The notes: a model not told the origin generated them from the sequence alone. 64,000 nucleotides of DNA from Acanthamoeba castellanii str. Neff (GCF_000313135.1 NW_004457368.1:6218-70217), one strand, 5' to 3'. Counted from the first letter of the stretch, positions 35,073-47,052 are shown. Program-made: numbers and translations.

Positions 35073-35596
35073 TCAGGCTGGTGGAACCGAGTTGGGGTGG
35101 GGTGGTGGTGTGGTTGCCTCCTCGCACTGCGTAGCGTTGCGAGGCACCTTTCGGAAGGTGGCCGTGAAGATCCGGATGGAGGGATCCTCCCGAACCCACA
35201 TCGCAAACTCTGTAACAAAAAGAGAGACAGAGAAAGCCATCAGCAATCGATGATGATGATGCGGAGCGCATCTCCCATGAAAACGAGGGAAGTGGGGAGG
35301 AACAACACGAACCGCTCATGCCAAAGCGACAGGGCGGGAAGTGCTTCTCGTCGGTCTCGAGCACGAAGCTATCCCGGAGGAAGATGTCCTTGGCCTCGAA
35401 GAAGCCCTCCCCAAAGTCCGTCTCCAGGTAGACCTCGCTGTCGGGGCCGTCGTCGAGGAAGCCGTGGATGGTGCGCACTAGCTCGGGCGTCACCATGCGT
35501 CGCTTGGCGTGCCGCTTCTTGAACCAGGGGTCGGGGTAGAGGATCGATACGCGCTTCACCGTCATCGCGGTCGCGGTCGCCACGGCGCTGTCATGT

Positions 35597-35648
<52 letters not shown>

Positions 35649-36241
35649 CGGCCAACTGGCTCGCATAGGACTTGAGCAACGGCTCCAGGCTCACGTTGAC
35701 GTTGCAGCACACGTAGGCGAGGTTGGGCAGCGCGGGGAAGGGCTTGACGCGCTCCTCCTGCAGCTCCAGACCGAGGAAGTTCATCTCCGGGTGCTCGCAG
35801 GCGAGGTGGTAGACGAGGTGGCCCTTGCCGCAGCCCAAGTCGAGGTGGAACGGCAGCCGCGGGTCGGCGTAGAGCGATCGCCAGTCGGGGTAGGCCTCCA
35901 GCTGCTTTTGGCAGTGGCGCGCCAGCGGGTTGGGTGTAGGTCGCAGCCTTCCAACCAAGTGAATAAAAGTAAAATAAAAAGAAGTGTAAAACAAAATGCC
36001 AGGGAGTACCGGGTAGCGAGACAGGCGGCCTGAATGTTGATTTGAGGACATCGATTAAACTGCACAATAAAAAGGGATTAAAATGAAATTGAATAAAATT
36101 GTCAATGCTAATTAGCGAGATTGATGGAGATCTCCTTACCAGAGGCGATGATGGTGGGTGCCTGTGCATTTCCGTCGTTTTAAGGGACAGCAGGGAGCCA
36201 CCCGACGATGGCTGGAGACCGACGCATCGTGTTCGCCGCAT
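35073..36241 (-). CDS. tRNA (guanine-N7)-methyltransferase, METTL1/TrmB family
   Basis: Methylates G46 of tRNAs with SAM, in eukaryotes with a WD-repeat partner. Exon 1 starts at 36241 (MRRTRCVGLQ) and ends at a GTAAGG donor near 36138. Exon 2 has the SAM-binding motif FHLDLGCGKGHLVYHLA (about 35800-35850), FLGLELQEERVKPF (about 35740-35780) and the family signature YPDPWFKKRHAKRRMV (about 35490-35540), then SEVYLETDFGEGFFEA (about 35390-35440). The last exon gives EFAMWVREDPSIRIF and stops at 35073. Between the SAM fold and the signature it carries about 16 consecutive histidines from a CAT repeat at about 35598-35646, an insertion in a loop that is normally short. Catalytic residues appear intact. 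Confidence 0.9.
35596..35648. repeat. CAT/ATG trinucleotide repeat coding for poly-histidine
   Basis: About 17 tandem GAT units on the plus strand are read as CAT (His) on the coding strand, inside the tRNA methyltransferase gene. Slippage could change the His number without shifting the frame. Confidence 0.95.
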
Positions 36242-36399
36242 CTGTATCAATTCGATTTAATCAGAATAATTTGTTTTCCTTCAGCCTTTTCTCTCCGTTC
36301 AGTGGCCCGCAAGCAAAAGTGTTGGTGGTGAGACTGTACAAGGCAACACGTCATGCATAAAGCTGGACAGGCTCGGTGGTTCGACTTCTTGATCGCTAG

Positions 36400-37122
36400 C
36401 TAGTCGCCGCCGAAGAGGTCGTCATCGAGGTCCTTCTCCTTGTCTTTGGCGCTGGTGGCGTCCTTGATGATGTCCTTCTCCTCGAAGCTGGCGCGCGCTC
36501 GCTTGAGCTCTTCGGACATGCGAAGAAGCTCGAGCGCTCTGTCGTGCCTCTTCTGGTCCTTGCGCAGCACAAGATCAGGTCATCCGTCTGCACCTTGCCC
36601 TTCTTCGTCGTCAGCTGCAGCGCCTTCTGCGTCTTTTGATGGTTTGAAAGAGAAAGAGTTAGCCTCACGTGAGCTCATTGTTGGTGAGGAGGGCGCAGAG
36701 CAGAACGAAGGCGGCAGGGACTGGTACCATCTCGACCACGTACTCGACGACCATGTCTTCAAGCAGATCAATTGATTCAGGCAGCGGGTTAGAGACGTCC
36801 CTGCATGGCACAGCGTGTGGTGAGCTGTCTGCACGTCTGCGGCGTGTCTGAGAGGGTGCGAATCGTACCCAAAGCCGTACATCATCGCCTGCACTGCAAT
36901 GAGCCCACAAGAAACAACAACATGAGCACGAGGCAGAAGTAAGAATCATATGAACCAACTAATTTGGGGGGGCGCACATTCACGGGTGAACATGCGCTTG
37001 CGCTTAACGCCCCGCGGTTGTTTGGCCTCCACCGCGGCAGCCGCAGCTGCCCTCTCTGCTGCCTTCTCCGGGTCCTTCGGCGGACGTCCTTTCCTGCGCA
37101 CGATCGGCTGATCTCCGTCCAT
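36400..37122 (-). CDS. TFIID subunit TAF13
   Basis: A histone-fold subunit of TFIID that pairs with TAF11. The start at 37122 opens a basic N-terminus with an AT-hook-like stretch (VRRKGRPPKDPEKAAERAA) and KRKRMFTRE. The histone fold follows across introns: VQAMMYGFG (about 36870-36895), DVSNPLPESIDLLEDMVVEY (about 36745-36810), KTQKALQLTTKKGKVQTDDL (about 36575-36630), LRKDQKRHDRALELLRMSEE (about 36500-36565) and KRARASFEEKDIIKD. It ends DLDDDLFGGD at 36400. The order and spacing match TAF13; the basic N-terminal extension is longer than usual. Confidence 0.88.
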
Positions 37123-37209
37123 CTTCTCTTTGTGGATTTTTGTTGTGTTTGCTGTATTTATAATCGTTTTGATTATTTTTTATTTAATTATTGTTTTGTG
37201 TGGCAACGG

Positions 37210-38578
37210 CTAGTACAGGACTGAGGTGTCGGGAACTAGGGCGAACAGCTGGGTGTAGGCCTCCACCAACGGATGAGACCTCATCAGCGCCTCTACACGC
37301 TGCTTCCACTCCCTCCGTTCGCGGGCCTCGCTCTCCCCTGTAGCAGAGTGTTGTTACGTCTGTCCCAACCAACGCATGATGCAGAGGGATGGGTACGTAC
37401 GCACGGACTTGTTTCGTGTCTTCAGTGGCGTCATAAAGGTGGCCTCGACCTCGCTTGGGCGTGTTCGCATCAGGTCAAACTTGAGATTGACTTGCACTTG
37501 TCTGGTGGTTTATATACACAAGTGGTGAGCGACGAGGAGATGGCAACAAGAGATGGCAGCAAGGTGCGTGCGGTACCCGTGCTGACCGCTCGCAAAGGAA
37601 AAGCAAACGTAGTCGAATGCCGCACTCGTTTCTACCGACTCTATGTCGGCCTGCCGATTCAGCTCCACCACTTGACCTCGACGGGCAACGAAAGCGTTCA
37701 TGTACAAGCTCACTGCTCTCACAAAATACTGCGCGTTTGTGTAGCAGGTGAGTATTGGGATCAGAGGAGAGAAGGTGCACGCAGAAGAGCGTACCCGTAT
37801 GTTCTTGGCCAGGTGCTGCTCCTCGAGCTGCTTGATGGGAATGAAGTAGGGCACCGTGTGCTTGAACACCCGGAGCTTGTTCGTCGCACCCTTGTCCGTC
37901 TCTAGCCAGATGTGATAGCGCTTATCAAAGTACTGACCTGAGCGGAAAAGGCGGGGGTAAGTGCAGTGGCAACCTATGAGGCGCTCATAGAGACAGGCCG
38001 CGATCAGGTACCTTGGTAGGACGAGCCGAGAACGAGGAGAAGGCGATTGCCTGGATAGGGCAGCACGCGAATGCCGGCGAGGCTGAAGGCCTGGCCCATG
38101 AGCGTCTGCTTTCGCTTTCGCATGTTGGCTGCCACTGTCGCTTCCATCTTCCATTGTTCCACGCACTCATGTCAACAGACCCATCGACTTACAGCCGGCA
38201 GGTGCAATAAACTCAGAGAGCACCTTGATCTTGATCTCGGACGGCGACGCCTGCTTCTCCTCTCTGAGAGGCGGCGGGGCGTGGGGCGGACTCAAGGCGG
38301 TGGCTCGCTGCAGCTCGGCCTGCATCTCCCCATGGCGCATTCGCACCTCGGCCACTGGTTGTGAGGGCTTACGTCAGTAGCCACGCATATTGATGTGAGC
38401 CCGGGAGAAGAGCGGGGGGGGGATTACGTCTTTGCTTGAGCTGCGACAGCGAGTCTAATCGGGACAGCTGAGTCTGCTGCGCTTCACCGATGATTTCCGC
38501 CCTTTCCTTCAATTGATGTGCCAGCTCCAACGGATCCAGCTCGCTCGCGACGAGCGGCTCCAGCGTCGTCTCGTCCAT
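37210..38578 (-). CDS. CENP-O/Mcm21-like kinetochore protein
   Basis: CENP-O belongs to the inner-kinetochore COMA/CENP-OPQUR group. The start at 38578 gives a coiled N-terminus (LELAHQLKERAEIIGEAQQT; LSRLDSLSQLKQR). Middle exons have GIRVLPYPGNRLLLVLGSSY (about 38015-38080) and FDKRYHIWLETDKG (about 37890-37935). The family-like core follows, VFKHTVPYFIPIKQLEEQHL (about 37810-37870), then RAVSLYMNAFVARRGQVVEL (about 37660-37720), and FDYVCFSF. The last exon, EREW-rich and ending LFALVPDTSVLY, stops at 37210. The order of coiled coil, paired beta-sheet core and HTVPxFIP signature fits CENP-O, but the protein is fast-evolving and the assignment rests on motif resemblance. Confidence 0.7.
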
Positions 38579-38861
38579 CTCGCAAGACTCTTTTTATATT
38601 TCTTTTTCTCTTACTAACTGCACGAGAAGGAGAACAAAGGAGCCAACGTTTCCCAGCACTTCGTGCAAACAGCGAAGAAGAACTGAATGCCGTGACGCAG
38701 AACCAGCTCCAGACTGACCACAAAGGTACTTGTGCCCCCTCAAGTGCGGCACCATATATAATAATTAAATTAATAATAATTCACCATATTAAAACCATTA
38801 TTGGTAATTTAAATTAGGTGATATATTACTTGCGGTGAGGAAGAAGGAAGTGAAGAGGAGG

Positions 38862-41800
38862 ATGGAGCCCGAAGATACGCCACCACCTGTGGTAGGGCCT
38901 ACGGAAGCGTCTTCTTCCTTGTTTAGGGGAGGCGGCTCGGGTCTCCTCGTACCCTCGGCTGGCTCACCGTCCGCTGCGCTCCGGAGCAGTTTCATCGGCA
39001 AGGGCCGAGCCTCGCAGATTCTCTCTTCGTCCACCCCATCCGCCCTCCACATCGAGAACGGCTCCGAAGACGACGAAAAAGATGGAAGCTCGAGAAGACA
39101 AAAGATTTTGGACCAAGATCGAGGCCAAAATGGCGAAAGCGAAGACGGCGAGCAAAGAGCGAAGCGAAGCGCGAGCGAGGGCAACGAGCAGGAGCAGCCC
39201 AGCGGCGAACAAGAAGTCGACGGCGACGACTATGGAGGCCTGGATGATGATGAAGGTCAAAATCAAAACGAGATCAAAAGCAAAAAGGGGGCGCCGGCGG
39301 AGGAGGCGAACTTGGATCAGGCCATCGATGCAGCGTCGCACGCTTTCACGTCGGGCGTGCTTCGACGGCTCACCAAGGCCCCCTCCCCTCCCCCTCTTCT
39401 CGACTCTTCTTCATCTTCTTCGTCTTCGACTTCGTCCTCCTCCTCCACTCTTGCGTCGCCCCTCTCCCCCTCCACCTGGCTCCGGTCGCCCGCCCTCACC
39501 GCCGTTAACCGCGAGCGCTCCTTCTCCCCCATCGTCCTCGGCGAGAAGGACCGACCAGCCGCCCCAACCCTCTCCACCTCTCCACCATCATCTTCTTCTT
39601 CTTCATCATCGTCGTCTTCTTCTTCGTCATCATCATCATCGTCGTCGTCGGCAGCGAACGAGGGCGGAGTGGAGACGGCGCGGGTGCAGGTGCGGGCGTC
39701 GGGCAACCTGCAGCTGCCGCTGCTGGTCGGGCTGGTCGAGGCGGACGAGGGCCCCGGCACGCTGGGCAGCCTGCCGGGCCTGCTCCACGCCGCCGCGCTG
39801 GTGGCCTGGAGCGACGGCAGCAGCGGGAGCGGGTCGAGGAGCAACTCCACCAGCGGGCCAGACGACCGGGCATCGACCAAGGGCTTGTCCAAGAAAGGTA
39901 CGCCCGCGCTCCTTCAGCGCAACCTCGTGACACTCACCCTGCATGCGTGTGTCGTGTGTCGCGTGTCGTGTGTCGCGTGTCGCGTGTCGTGTGTCGCGTG
40001 TCGCGTGTCGTGTGAGTGCAGAGGTGATGCAGCAGCTGGCGAGGAAGATCAAGGAAGAGGGCGGACGGAACGGCAACTCGCAGGAGGGCCAGCTGGACGA
40101 GATGCTGCTGTTTTGCATTACCCAGTTCCTGGGCGAGCTGGCCCTCATCGTCAGCGATCACACGCTCTACCGGCCGCACAAGCTCATCGGCCTCAACAAG
40201 GAGCTGGCCAAGATGGCCAAGGTACTACGCACTGCCGTTCGTGTGTCGTGTGTGTCGTGTGTGTGTCGTGTGTGTGCTTTGCTGATGTCAGCACGGGATG
40301 TGGGGGTGCGTGTAGATTTTGCAGGGCGTGAGCACCGAGGACGACGCGCTGTGGATTCTGCGGCGGGCCAAGTCGACCATCTCCGAGCTACCGCGCCACA
40401 TCAGCAAGGACAAGGAGGGCAGCGCGCCCTCCGGTCTGAAGGGGAAGAGCTCCGTCGACTCCAGCGACATGCGCCCTGCCTCCCTCGTACGCACTCCAAT
40501 TCATGTGTGTTATGTGTCGTGTGTGTTGTGTGACAAAGCTGATGCCTCACACCGCAACTCTGTTTGTTTGTTTGATCGCGTAGGAACAACGGATGAGCGA
40601 TTACATCGACCAGATCTGCACGCGACTGATCGACATGCAGAAGGAGCTGGCCAGCGGCCAGGCGGGGCTCAACCAAAAGACCCACTACTCTCAGGTCATC
40701 TTCAAGCTCTCCAGCGTACGCCCGCCCGCCCCCGCACGTCAAACACGTCGCAATTGACGTTGAAGTGGTTGACCGCTCGTTTGGGCCGTACAGCGCTTCG
40801 AGGCGCTCGACAAGCAGGGTTACCTGGGTCAGGCCGAGCCCAAGGAGGATGCCCAGCAGGCCGACACCGAGGAGCAGTTGCCGAGCCTGCCCAACTTCAT
40901 CCAGAGCCTGCCCGGCGAAAAGGTCTCGCTCTCTGCTCTTTTCTTCCCGCGCAGGCGACGACCACCGTTGACTGATATCTTGAATTCCTCGCATTCCTCG
41001 AATTGTGAAGGTGAGCTATGTGGCGTCGTCGGTCAGGTCGAAGGTGTGGAACGGAGGCGCTGCGGCCGCGTGCGTCGGTACACTGTTCGTGACCACCTAC
41101 CAGGTCATTTTTGTCACGGAGGACCTGCAGACCAAGGCACAACCCTATTCCGCGTGATAGGACCTAAAATTAAGTCCGAACGCCTGTTTGGCTGACGCCG
41201 GCGCATTCGCGCGCGTCGTGTGTGTCGTGTCGTTTGTGCAGTCGTTCCCAATCCATTTCATAGCGTCGATGGAAAAGGTGGGCGGTCGGAAGCGCACGAT
41301 GGGCAACGACGACTACGGACTGGACATCTTCCTGAAGGACACCCGCATCATTCGCTTCGTGTTCGAGCGGGACTCGCCCGTCTATCCTCCGCCTCGACGG
41401 ATGACTCACACCAAAATTCTCAAGGGGTACCACCACCGCTTTCTCGCAATTGCTGTTGACATCCCACTCCCTCACACGACTCTGCCCAACCAGGTTGATT
41501 CGGCCGGCCTCGCGATTGTTTGCGTTCGAGTACCACGCGTCGCTTCAGCGTGTCGCTCCTCCTCCAGTCGATGGCTGGACCATTTACAACGCCGAGAAGG
41601 AATACAGGCGGTACAATTCTCTCTACAATCTTCCGTTGTCGTGTGCGTGTGCGTGTGCGTGTGCGTGTGCGTGTGCGTGTGCGTGTGCGTGCGGTGGTGC
41701 CTGTGCGTTGCTGATGGTGTGGCTTGGGGTCGGATGTCATCCAGGATGGGTGTACCCTCTAAGAAGTGGAAGATTTCCATGATCAACAAAAACTACAGCT

Positions 41801-44335
41801 GGTGCCCCAGCTACCCCTCCAGACTCGTTGTTCCCGCCCGGTTCCCCGACGTACGCCGCTCACCGCAGACCAAGGCCCTCGCGCACCACCGCACACGCAC
41901 ACGCACACGGTCCTGACTGGTTGGATGTGCTGAATTCAGGAATTGCTGCCGGCGGTGATCAAGTTCCGCTCACGCAATCGCATTCCGGTGCTGACGTGGA
42001 TAGACCCGAAGAGCGGGGCGGCCATCGTGCGATGCAGCCAGCCGCTGACGGGCATGCAGCGAGGCCGCTGCAGCGAGGACGAGCAGCTGCTGGCCAGCAT
42101 CATTCGGACAGTGCCCAAAGCGGGACAGCTCCACATTTTTGACGCGCGACCCAAGGCCAATGCCGTAGCCAACACCGCCAAAGGTACACCACTGCACACG
42201 TTCCACTGCACACGCACACACGCAATACTAATGTCGTGATGGTGGCCTTAGGCGCTGGCTATGAGGTGTTGGCAAACTACCAGAACTGCAGTCTCTCCTT
42301 CCTTGGAATCAACAACATCCACGTTATTCGGGACAGCCAGAAGAAGGTGCGTGTGCGTGGTGCGTGTGCGTGTGCGTGTGCGTGTGCCGCTTTCGTATTA
42401 ATAAGCGTGTGTTGATGTGTCAGGTCCGAGATATGTGTCATCAGTTCGTCAATCCGATGAACGACGACAGCAAGTGGCTCAACGCCCTCGACGCCTCGCA
42501 GTGGCTCTCGCACATCTCCCTCATCTCATCTTCGAGCGCCGACGTCGCCAAGTTCGTCCATTTGCACGGTACGGACCATGCCGGCACTCCGTCCCCGTCC
42601 CCGATTGAATAATAATCTCACCACTGCACACCGCACACACCGCACACACCGTACACACGCATGTAAATCTGCAGGCGAACCGGTGGTGGTGCATTGTAGC
42701 GACGGGTGGGACCGAACGTCGCAGATCGTCGCCCTCGCCCAGATCATGCTCGATCCCTACTACCGCACCATCGAGGGCTTCATCGTGCTGATCGAAAAGG
42801 ACTGGCTCTCCTTCGGCCACCAGTTCGCCCTCCGCAGCGGACACGACGGCTACTTCTACGCCGGTGCGCCCCCAATGAATATGGAATATATTTATTATAT
42901 TTTTTATCATCATTCTTATTTATAATTTGTTGTAGTTTATTAATTTGTTAATTAATTGTTCGGTCGTGTGAGTGCAGATGGGCAGCGAGCGCCGATCTTT
43001 ATGCAGTGGGTGGAGTGCGTTTGGCAGATGCTCCGCCAATCCCCGCTCGCCTTCGAATACAACGAACGGTGAAGAGCCCTCCCACACGCGCGCTTTCTCC
43101 CCGGATTCAGAAATGTGAATGTGCTCACCACCGCACACGCACGCGCAATCGCACACGCAACACCAGGTTCCTGCTGGAGCTTCTGCACCACTCCCACTCG
43201 TGCCGATTTGGGACATTTCTGTACAACACCGAGAAGGAGCGCATCCAGGAGAAGCTCAGCCAATCGACCGTACGTGCTTCTTCCCCCCCGCGCGCGCACA
43301 TACACACACACACACACGGGTGGATGATTGGCTCACACGATCGTTTTCATGTGAGAACAGGAGTCGCTGTGGACGTACCTCCTCGCGGAGAAAGACAACC
43401 TGCGGATCGTCAACCCGTTCTACAAGCCCGTCAACCGCGTCATCATCCCCAACTGCAGGTATGTGCCCACACCACTCAACGGCACACGCACCACCGCACA
43501 CGACACACACGCACACGCACACGCTCCACCGCACACAACACGCACACGCACACGACACACGCGCTGACCTATTGGCAGCCTGAGGAGGATGCAGTTCTGG
43601 GAGGGCTACTTCCTGCAGTGGGCGCAGGAGGGGCTGCGCGACTCGGACGCCAGCAACCTGGACCAGCACGTGCTCAACCTGGTGGCCGAGAAGGACCGCC
43701 AGATCGCCCAGCTGCAGGCCCAGCTGCACGAGTACCAGGCCATGCTCAACATTACGCCGACGGCCGCGAGCAACAACAGCAAGACGACGACCAGCATCGG
43801 CGACGCGATGACGAGCAAGCTAAGGGGCCGCGGGCTGGCCAAGATGAAGCTCATCAGCGAACGCAGCGCCAAGAAGCCCAAGAGCAAGCGGATCGTCACC
43901 ACCACCGCCGCGACGGCCTCGAGCGCTGCTGGAGACGCGGCGGCCGAGAGCCAGCTCCACCCGCGGGCCACCGCCCCACCAGAGCACAGGACCGACCACC
44001 GGACTAACAAGAAGACCAAGGCCAACGGCGGCAAAAGCGTCACCGCCGCGGCTGCCTACGTCGCCCAACGGTCAACGGTCCCCTCCTCCGCTTCTACATA
44101 CACCAGCGACAGCTCGTTGGCTGCGGCTGCAAACGGCAGCAGCCATGGCGATGCGCCCAAGCCTGCAGCCGCCCACGGCGCCACGGCGCCACCGCCTGCG
44201 GCCCCAGACGCCATGGCGACCACAGGCGATCCGGGAGAAGGTAAGGAGGACGAGCCGAGGAGGCCAGCCACACAGGGCGAGGGTCTTGGGTCCAACGTCA
44301 GCGACGTCAAGTGGCGCGTCGGTGTAAAGAATTAA
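38862..44335 (+). CDS. Myotubularin-family phosphoinositide phosphatase
   Basis: The start at 38862 ([12 protein letters not shown]) opens a long disordered region with a 20-residue serine run (about 39588-39650). Then come a helical part (40020-40700), a GRAM-like segment ([20 protein letters not shown], about 41060-41130) and the phosphatase. The phosphatase shows [14 protein letters not shown] (about 41573-41610), [18 protein letters not shown] (about 41765-41820), [19 protein letters not shown] (about 41975-42030), [16 protein letters not shown] (about 42300-42347) and the intact catalytic loop [19 protein letters not shown] (about 42686-42740). The C-terminus ([19 protein letters not shown], about 43680-43740) is a coiled coil, followed by an Ala/Thr-rich tail to 44335. 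It lacks the beta-trefoil extension of the gene at 15935-21250. Several introns are filled with GTGCGT or GTGTCGT repeats. Confidence 0.93.
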
Positions 44336-45067
44336 AAGAACTCTTACGTTTTTAGGTCGTGTAAGTAACACTGTTCACTCACGCCAGTGAGAGGCGATTG
44401 GGGCGACGGTGGTGTGGGCTGTACCGGTCGTATGTGCAGATGCGAAACTGTGGACAAGCGCACGCGCACGCGCATGTTGTCGAGTGCGTACCCTGGGCAT
44501 TTGAGCAAATCACTTTGACCTCGTCCTTGTGCCAACTCTTCCTTCATCCGGTGCTCTCCTCGCCAGTCACGTGTGGCAGAGTAGTCCTTCAACTTCTCTG
44601 TTGGTGGTGAGAACAAGCTTCAATAAAGATTGCCAACAAGAGGCAGTTGAGATCAAGTACTATAGCGTACTGAAATGGCAATGATGCAGGCGCGGAATTC
44701 CGTAGATGCAGTTTTTTGGAAGCCGCAATTTGTCACAAACCAGCACTGTGCTGGTCGGGCTCAAATTGCATGAGCTGGAGGCAGTCAAAGGCCGTGAACG
44801 GGAGCCCATGTTGTTTGTACATTCTCCCAGTCGCGCTCTGTCGTTTCGTGAATGCTGTTCTATGTTCTTTCCTAACCCACCCTGTTTCTTGGTCATTTCA
44901 CAGGAACCACTAGGGTGGATCGCAAAATTTTGGATTGGTGGAGCGCTTCGCTTTAATGTTTGGCGGTTACACAACAAAAGGAAGAAATCTGTCCTTCTCC
45001 AGCCGCACATCAACACATGCGGACACTCAAGCTTGAACTCATCTCCCGGTTTCCCACACCTCCTACC
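44336..45067. other. Gene-poor interval
   Basis: No convincing coding region on either strand. GC is lower than in the flanking genes and a CGCGCACGCG-type tract is present near 44460. A decayed mobile element or long untranslated region is possible, but nothing in the sequence supports either. Confidence 0.5.
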
Positions 45068-45509
45068 ATGGACATCTTCGGAGGCAATGCGGCCACCTTC
45101 TCCTGCCCGATCGATCGATCGAAGGTGCGCAAACGAACCTCATCTCCATCTCATCTATGGGTCCGTGACGAAAGTAAGTGCCGACATCGTCTGACTATCC
45201 TACGTGATTAACGAATGCAACTTTGGCTGAGGCCCCCAAATCTTAAGATTTCCTGCCACACTCACCCACCTCGGTGGCTGACCATCTTTTCTTCATGCAG
45301 GTCGGGGGCCAGATCAGATCGATCAAAGGAACGGTCTTGGTGCCCCACACGACCTGCAAACCCATGTCAATCGGAGGGACGAGACTCAGGGCGGCCATAG
45401 TGGTCGTGGGTGCTCTTTTCGAAACCCAAAAAAAACACAAATAGCACCTTCCACGCTGATTTCTATGCATAGCAGACACTCCTCTCTTGATGGCCAACAT
45501 GCCTCGTGA
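45068..45509 (+). CDS. Possible small two-exon gene, unknown
   Basis: An ATG at 45068 opens MDIFGGNAATFSCPIDRSKV. A strong GTAAGT donor (about 45173) and a pyrimidine-rich CAG acceptor (about 45300) would join it to an open second exon ending at a TGA at 45507-45509, about 100 residues in all. No known domain is visible. Splice signals are the only support, so this is a weak call. Confidence 0.22.
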
Positions 45510-45602
45510 ATGCCTCCGCAACATTAGAGATGTATTGATGATCAGGCGTGAACAAGGGAAGTGCAATAAGAAAATAGAATAGGTCGTTAGTGTTTATATA
45601 AT

Positions 45603-46556
45603 TCATTTGATCGTGAGGAACTTCTTGGCTCCGGCGGCGTGGCGGAGGGTGTAGACCTGCCGCCTCTTCCAGTCCGTCCCGACCGCCTTCTCGGACATGA
45701 CGTAGACGTCGCCGTGCTCGAGAAGGAGCTTCACGCGCTGCCCGACGGGCTTGGACTCGAGGAACCACTGGTAGTGCAGCGGCAGAGCGACGCCTGTGCG
45801 CACCGCCACGACCTTGCAGCGCTCGGCGTCACCGTGGAAGCCGATCCCGCACTTGCTGGGGTCAAAGTAGTAGTTGCCCTCGGCCACGAGCCCGCTGGCC
45901 TTGTCGCCCAGCAGGTCGACAAGCGCATCGCGCGTCTTCTTGAGGAGAGGCACTTGGTCAAAGGCCACGACGGTGCCCTTGCCGCTGTCGTAGTCCGGCG
46001 TCTGAGCTGACGCGGCGAAGCACAGGTTGTGGCGCGCGCGCTTCTCGACGACGCGGCCGTACATCTTGGCCTTGGAGTCCTTCTGGAGCCCGGCCTGCTC
46101 CTCGTGGAAGGCGTCGGCGTCGCCCATGAGGGCCTTGAGCCCGTTCCGGGCCACCAGCACGTAGGCGTCTTCTGCTTCTTGTTGCTGCTGTTGCTTCTTC
46201 TTTTTGGTTGTTGTTGTTGTTGTTTCGGCTTCAACACTTGAAGGAAGGGCCTCGTTGAGGTGGTGCAGCTCGACGGTGACGCCCTGCGCTTCGAACCAAG
46301 CCTTGGCCGTCTGGAGGTCCTCCAGCGTGAAGCCTTCGCTGGCCTTTTGGCCAAGGATCTGCATGCCGGCGTGGTTCTCGGCCTGGTCTCCAAATGTGAT
46401 CGTGAAGGTTTGCGAGTACACTACGCGCCTCCTCCTCTTCTTGTCGTCGTCGACGTCACATTGAGTGCTGCCACCGCCCCCCTGCTGCTCCTCTTCCTTT
46501 TCCTTCTCTGCTTCGTCCCTTTTGCGCTTTGTTGTGGTGTTGGCAGGGTCCTCCAT
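45603..46556 (-). CDS. Intronless AlkB-like/2OG-Fe(II) dioxygenase family protein
   Basis: A predicted 317-residue protein from ATG at 46556 to TGA at 45603. After a lysine- and glutamate-rich N-terminus it reads FTITFGDQAENHAGMQILG (about 46360-46415), YVLVARNGLKALMGDADAF (about 46110-46170), KRARHNLCF (about 46020-46050), GKGTVVAFDQVPLLKKTRDAL (about 45925-45990), then GIGFHGDAERCKVVAVRTG (about 45795-45850), LHYQWF, HGDVYVMSEKAVGTDWKRR and YTLRHAAGAKKF at the end. HGD plus the distal RHAAG histidine fit an Fe(II)-binding jelly roll. From memory, the closest relatives are uncharacterised proteins of algae, amoebae and giant DNA viruses. It has no introns in an intron-dense region. Substrate unknown. 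Confidence 0.68.
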   Translation of the reverse strand: MEDPANTTTKRKRDEAEKEKEEEQQGGGGSTQCDVDDDKKRRRRVVYSQTFTITFGDQAENHAGMQILGQKASEGFTLEDLQTAKAWFEAQGVTVELHHLNEALPSSVEAETTTTTTKKKKQQQQQEAEDAYVLVARNGLKALMGDADAFHEEQAGLQKDSKAKMYGRVVEKRARHNLCFAASAQTPDYDSGKGTVVAFDQVPLLKKTRDALVDLLGDKASGLVAEGNYYFDPSKCGIGFHGDAERCKVVAVRTGVALPLHYQWFLESKPVGQRVKLLLEHGDVYVMSEKAVGTDWKRRQVYTLRHAAGAKKFLTIK

Positions 46557-47052
46557 CCTCTTCTTCTTCTTTTTCGGCAATATGAAAGTGCTTTGCGAAT
46601 CGCTCCTTTATATTAAAGTGGTGGGTTTCCTGGTATTGCTATTTTTTTCCTGGAAAAGTTTGGCTTAATTCTAAGTAATCACCTGGTCTCACCCCTGCCC
46701 ATGAGCTCCGGTGTTCGCCTGCTCAGTAGCTCCAGTGTGGCCTGGCTTGTCCTACTCTAGACTGATCACAGATCTGACAACAGCAAGAGTGATCAGGATG
46801 GTGAGCAGGAACAGGCAGTGTGAATACTTGGTGGATGTGTCTTTGACTCCTGGGCCTATGGAGGAAAACAGGGGGAGTGATCAGTTGATGGTAGGTACTA
46901 CTGGGGTCTTTCATTTGATTGTATTGGAGGGTACTGAGCAGACCATGTTACAAAATTGGAGTTTATCATCTCCTCATGTGTGCTTGCTGCAGCTGTCTCT
47001 CTCCTCTTCCTCTTCTTCATATGTACAGGCAGGTAGTGGTGGGTCCACTTTT
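46557..47052. other. Intergenic: dioxygenase upstream region and 3' flank of the second Rac copy
   Basis: No gene is seen. From about 46900 to 47052 the sequence, read on the minus strand, is homologous to the Rac 3' flank at 15733-15900 (shared block CCAATTTTGTAACATGGTCTG appears in both, split here by a few changes). From 46718 onward it contains no CpG at all. Confidence 0.6.

Noticed and set aside
41641..41690. CRISPR-like array of GTGCGT repeats
   Set aside because: The units are 6 bp with no spacers and lie in an intron of a eukaryotic gene; it is a microsatellite.
44697..45200. Open frames on both strands suggesting a gene or mobile element
   Set aside because: No conserved motif, no transposase signature, no terminal repeats and no target-site duplication could be seen; left as unassigned sequence.
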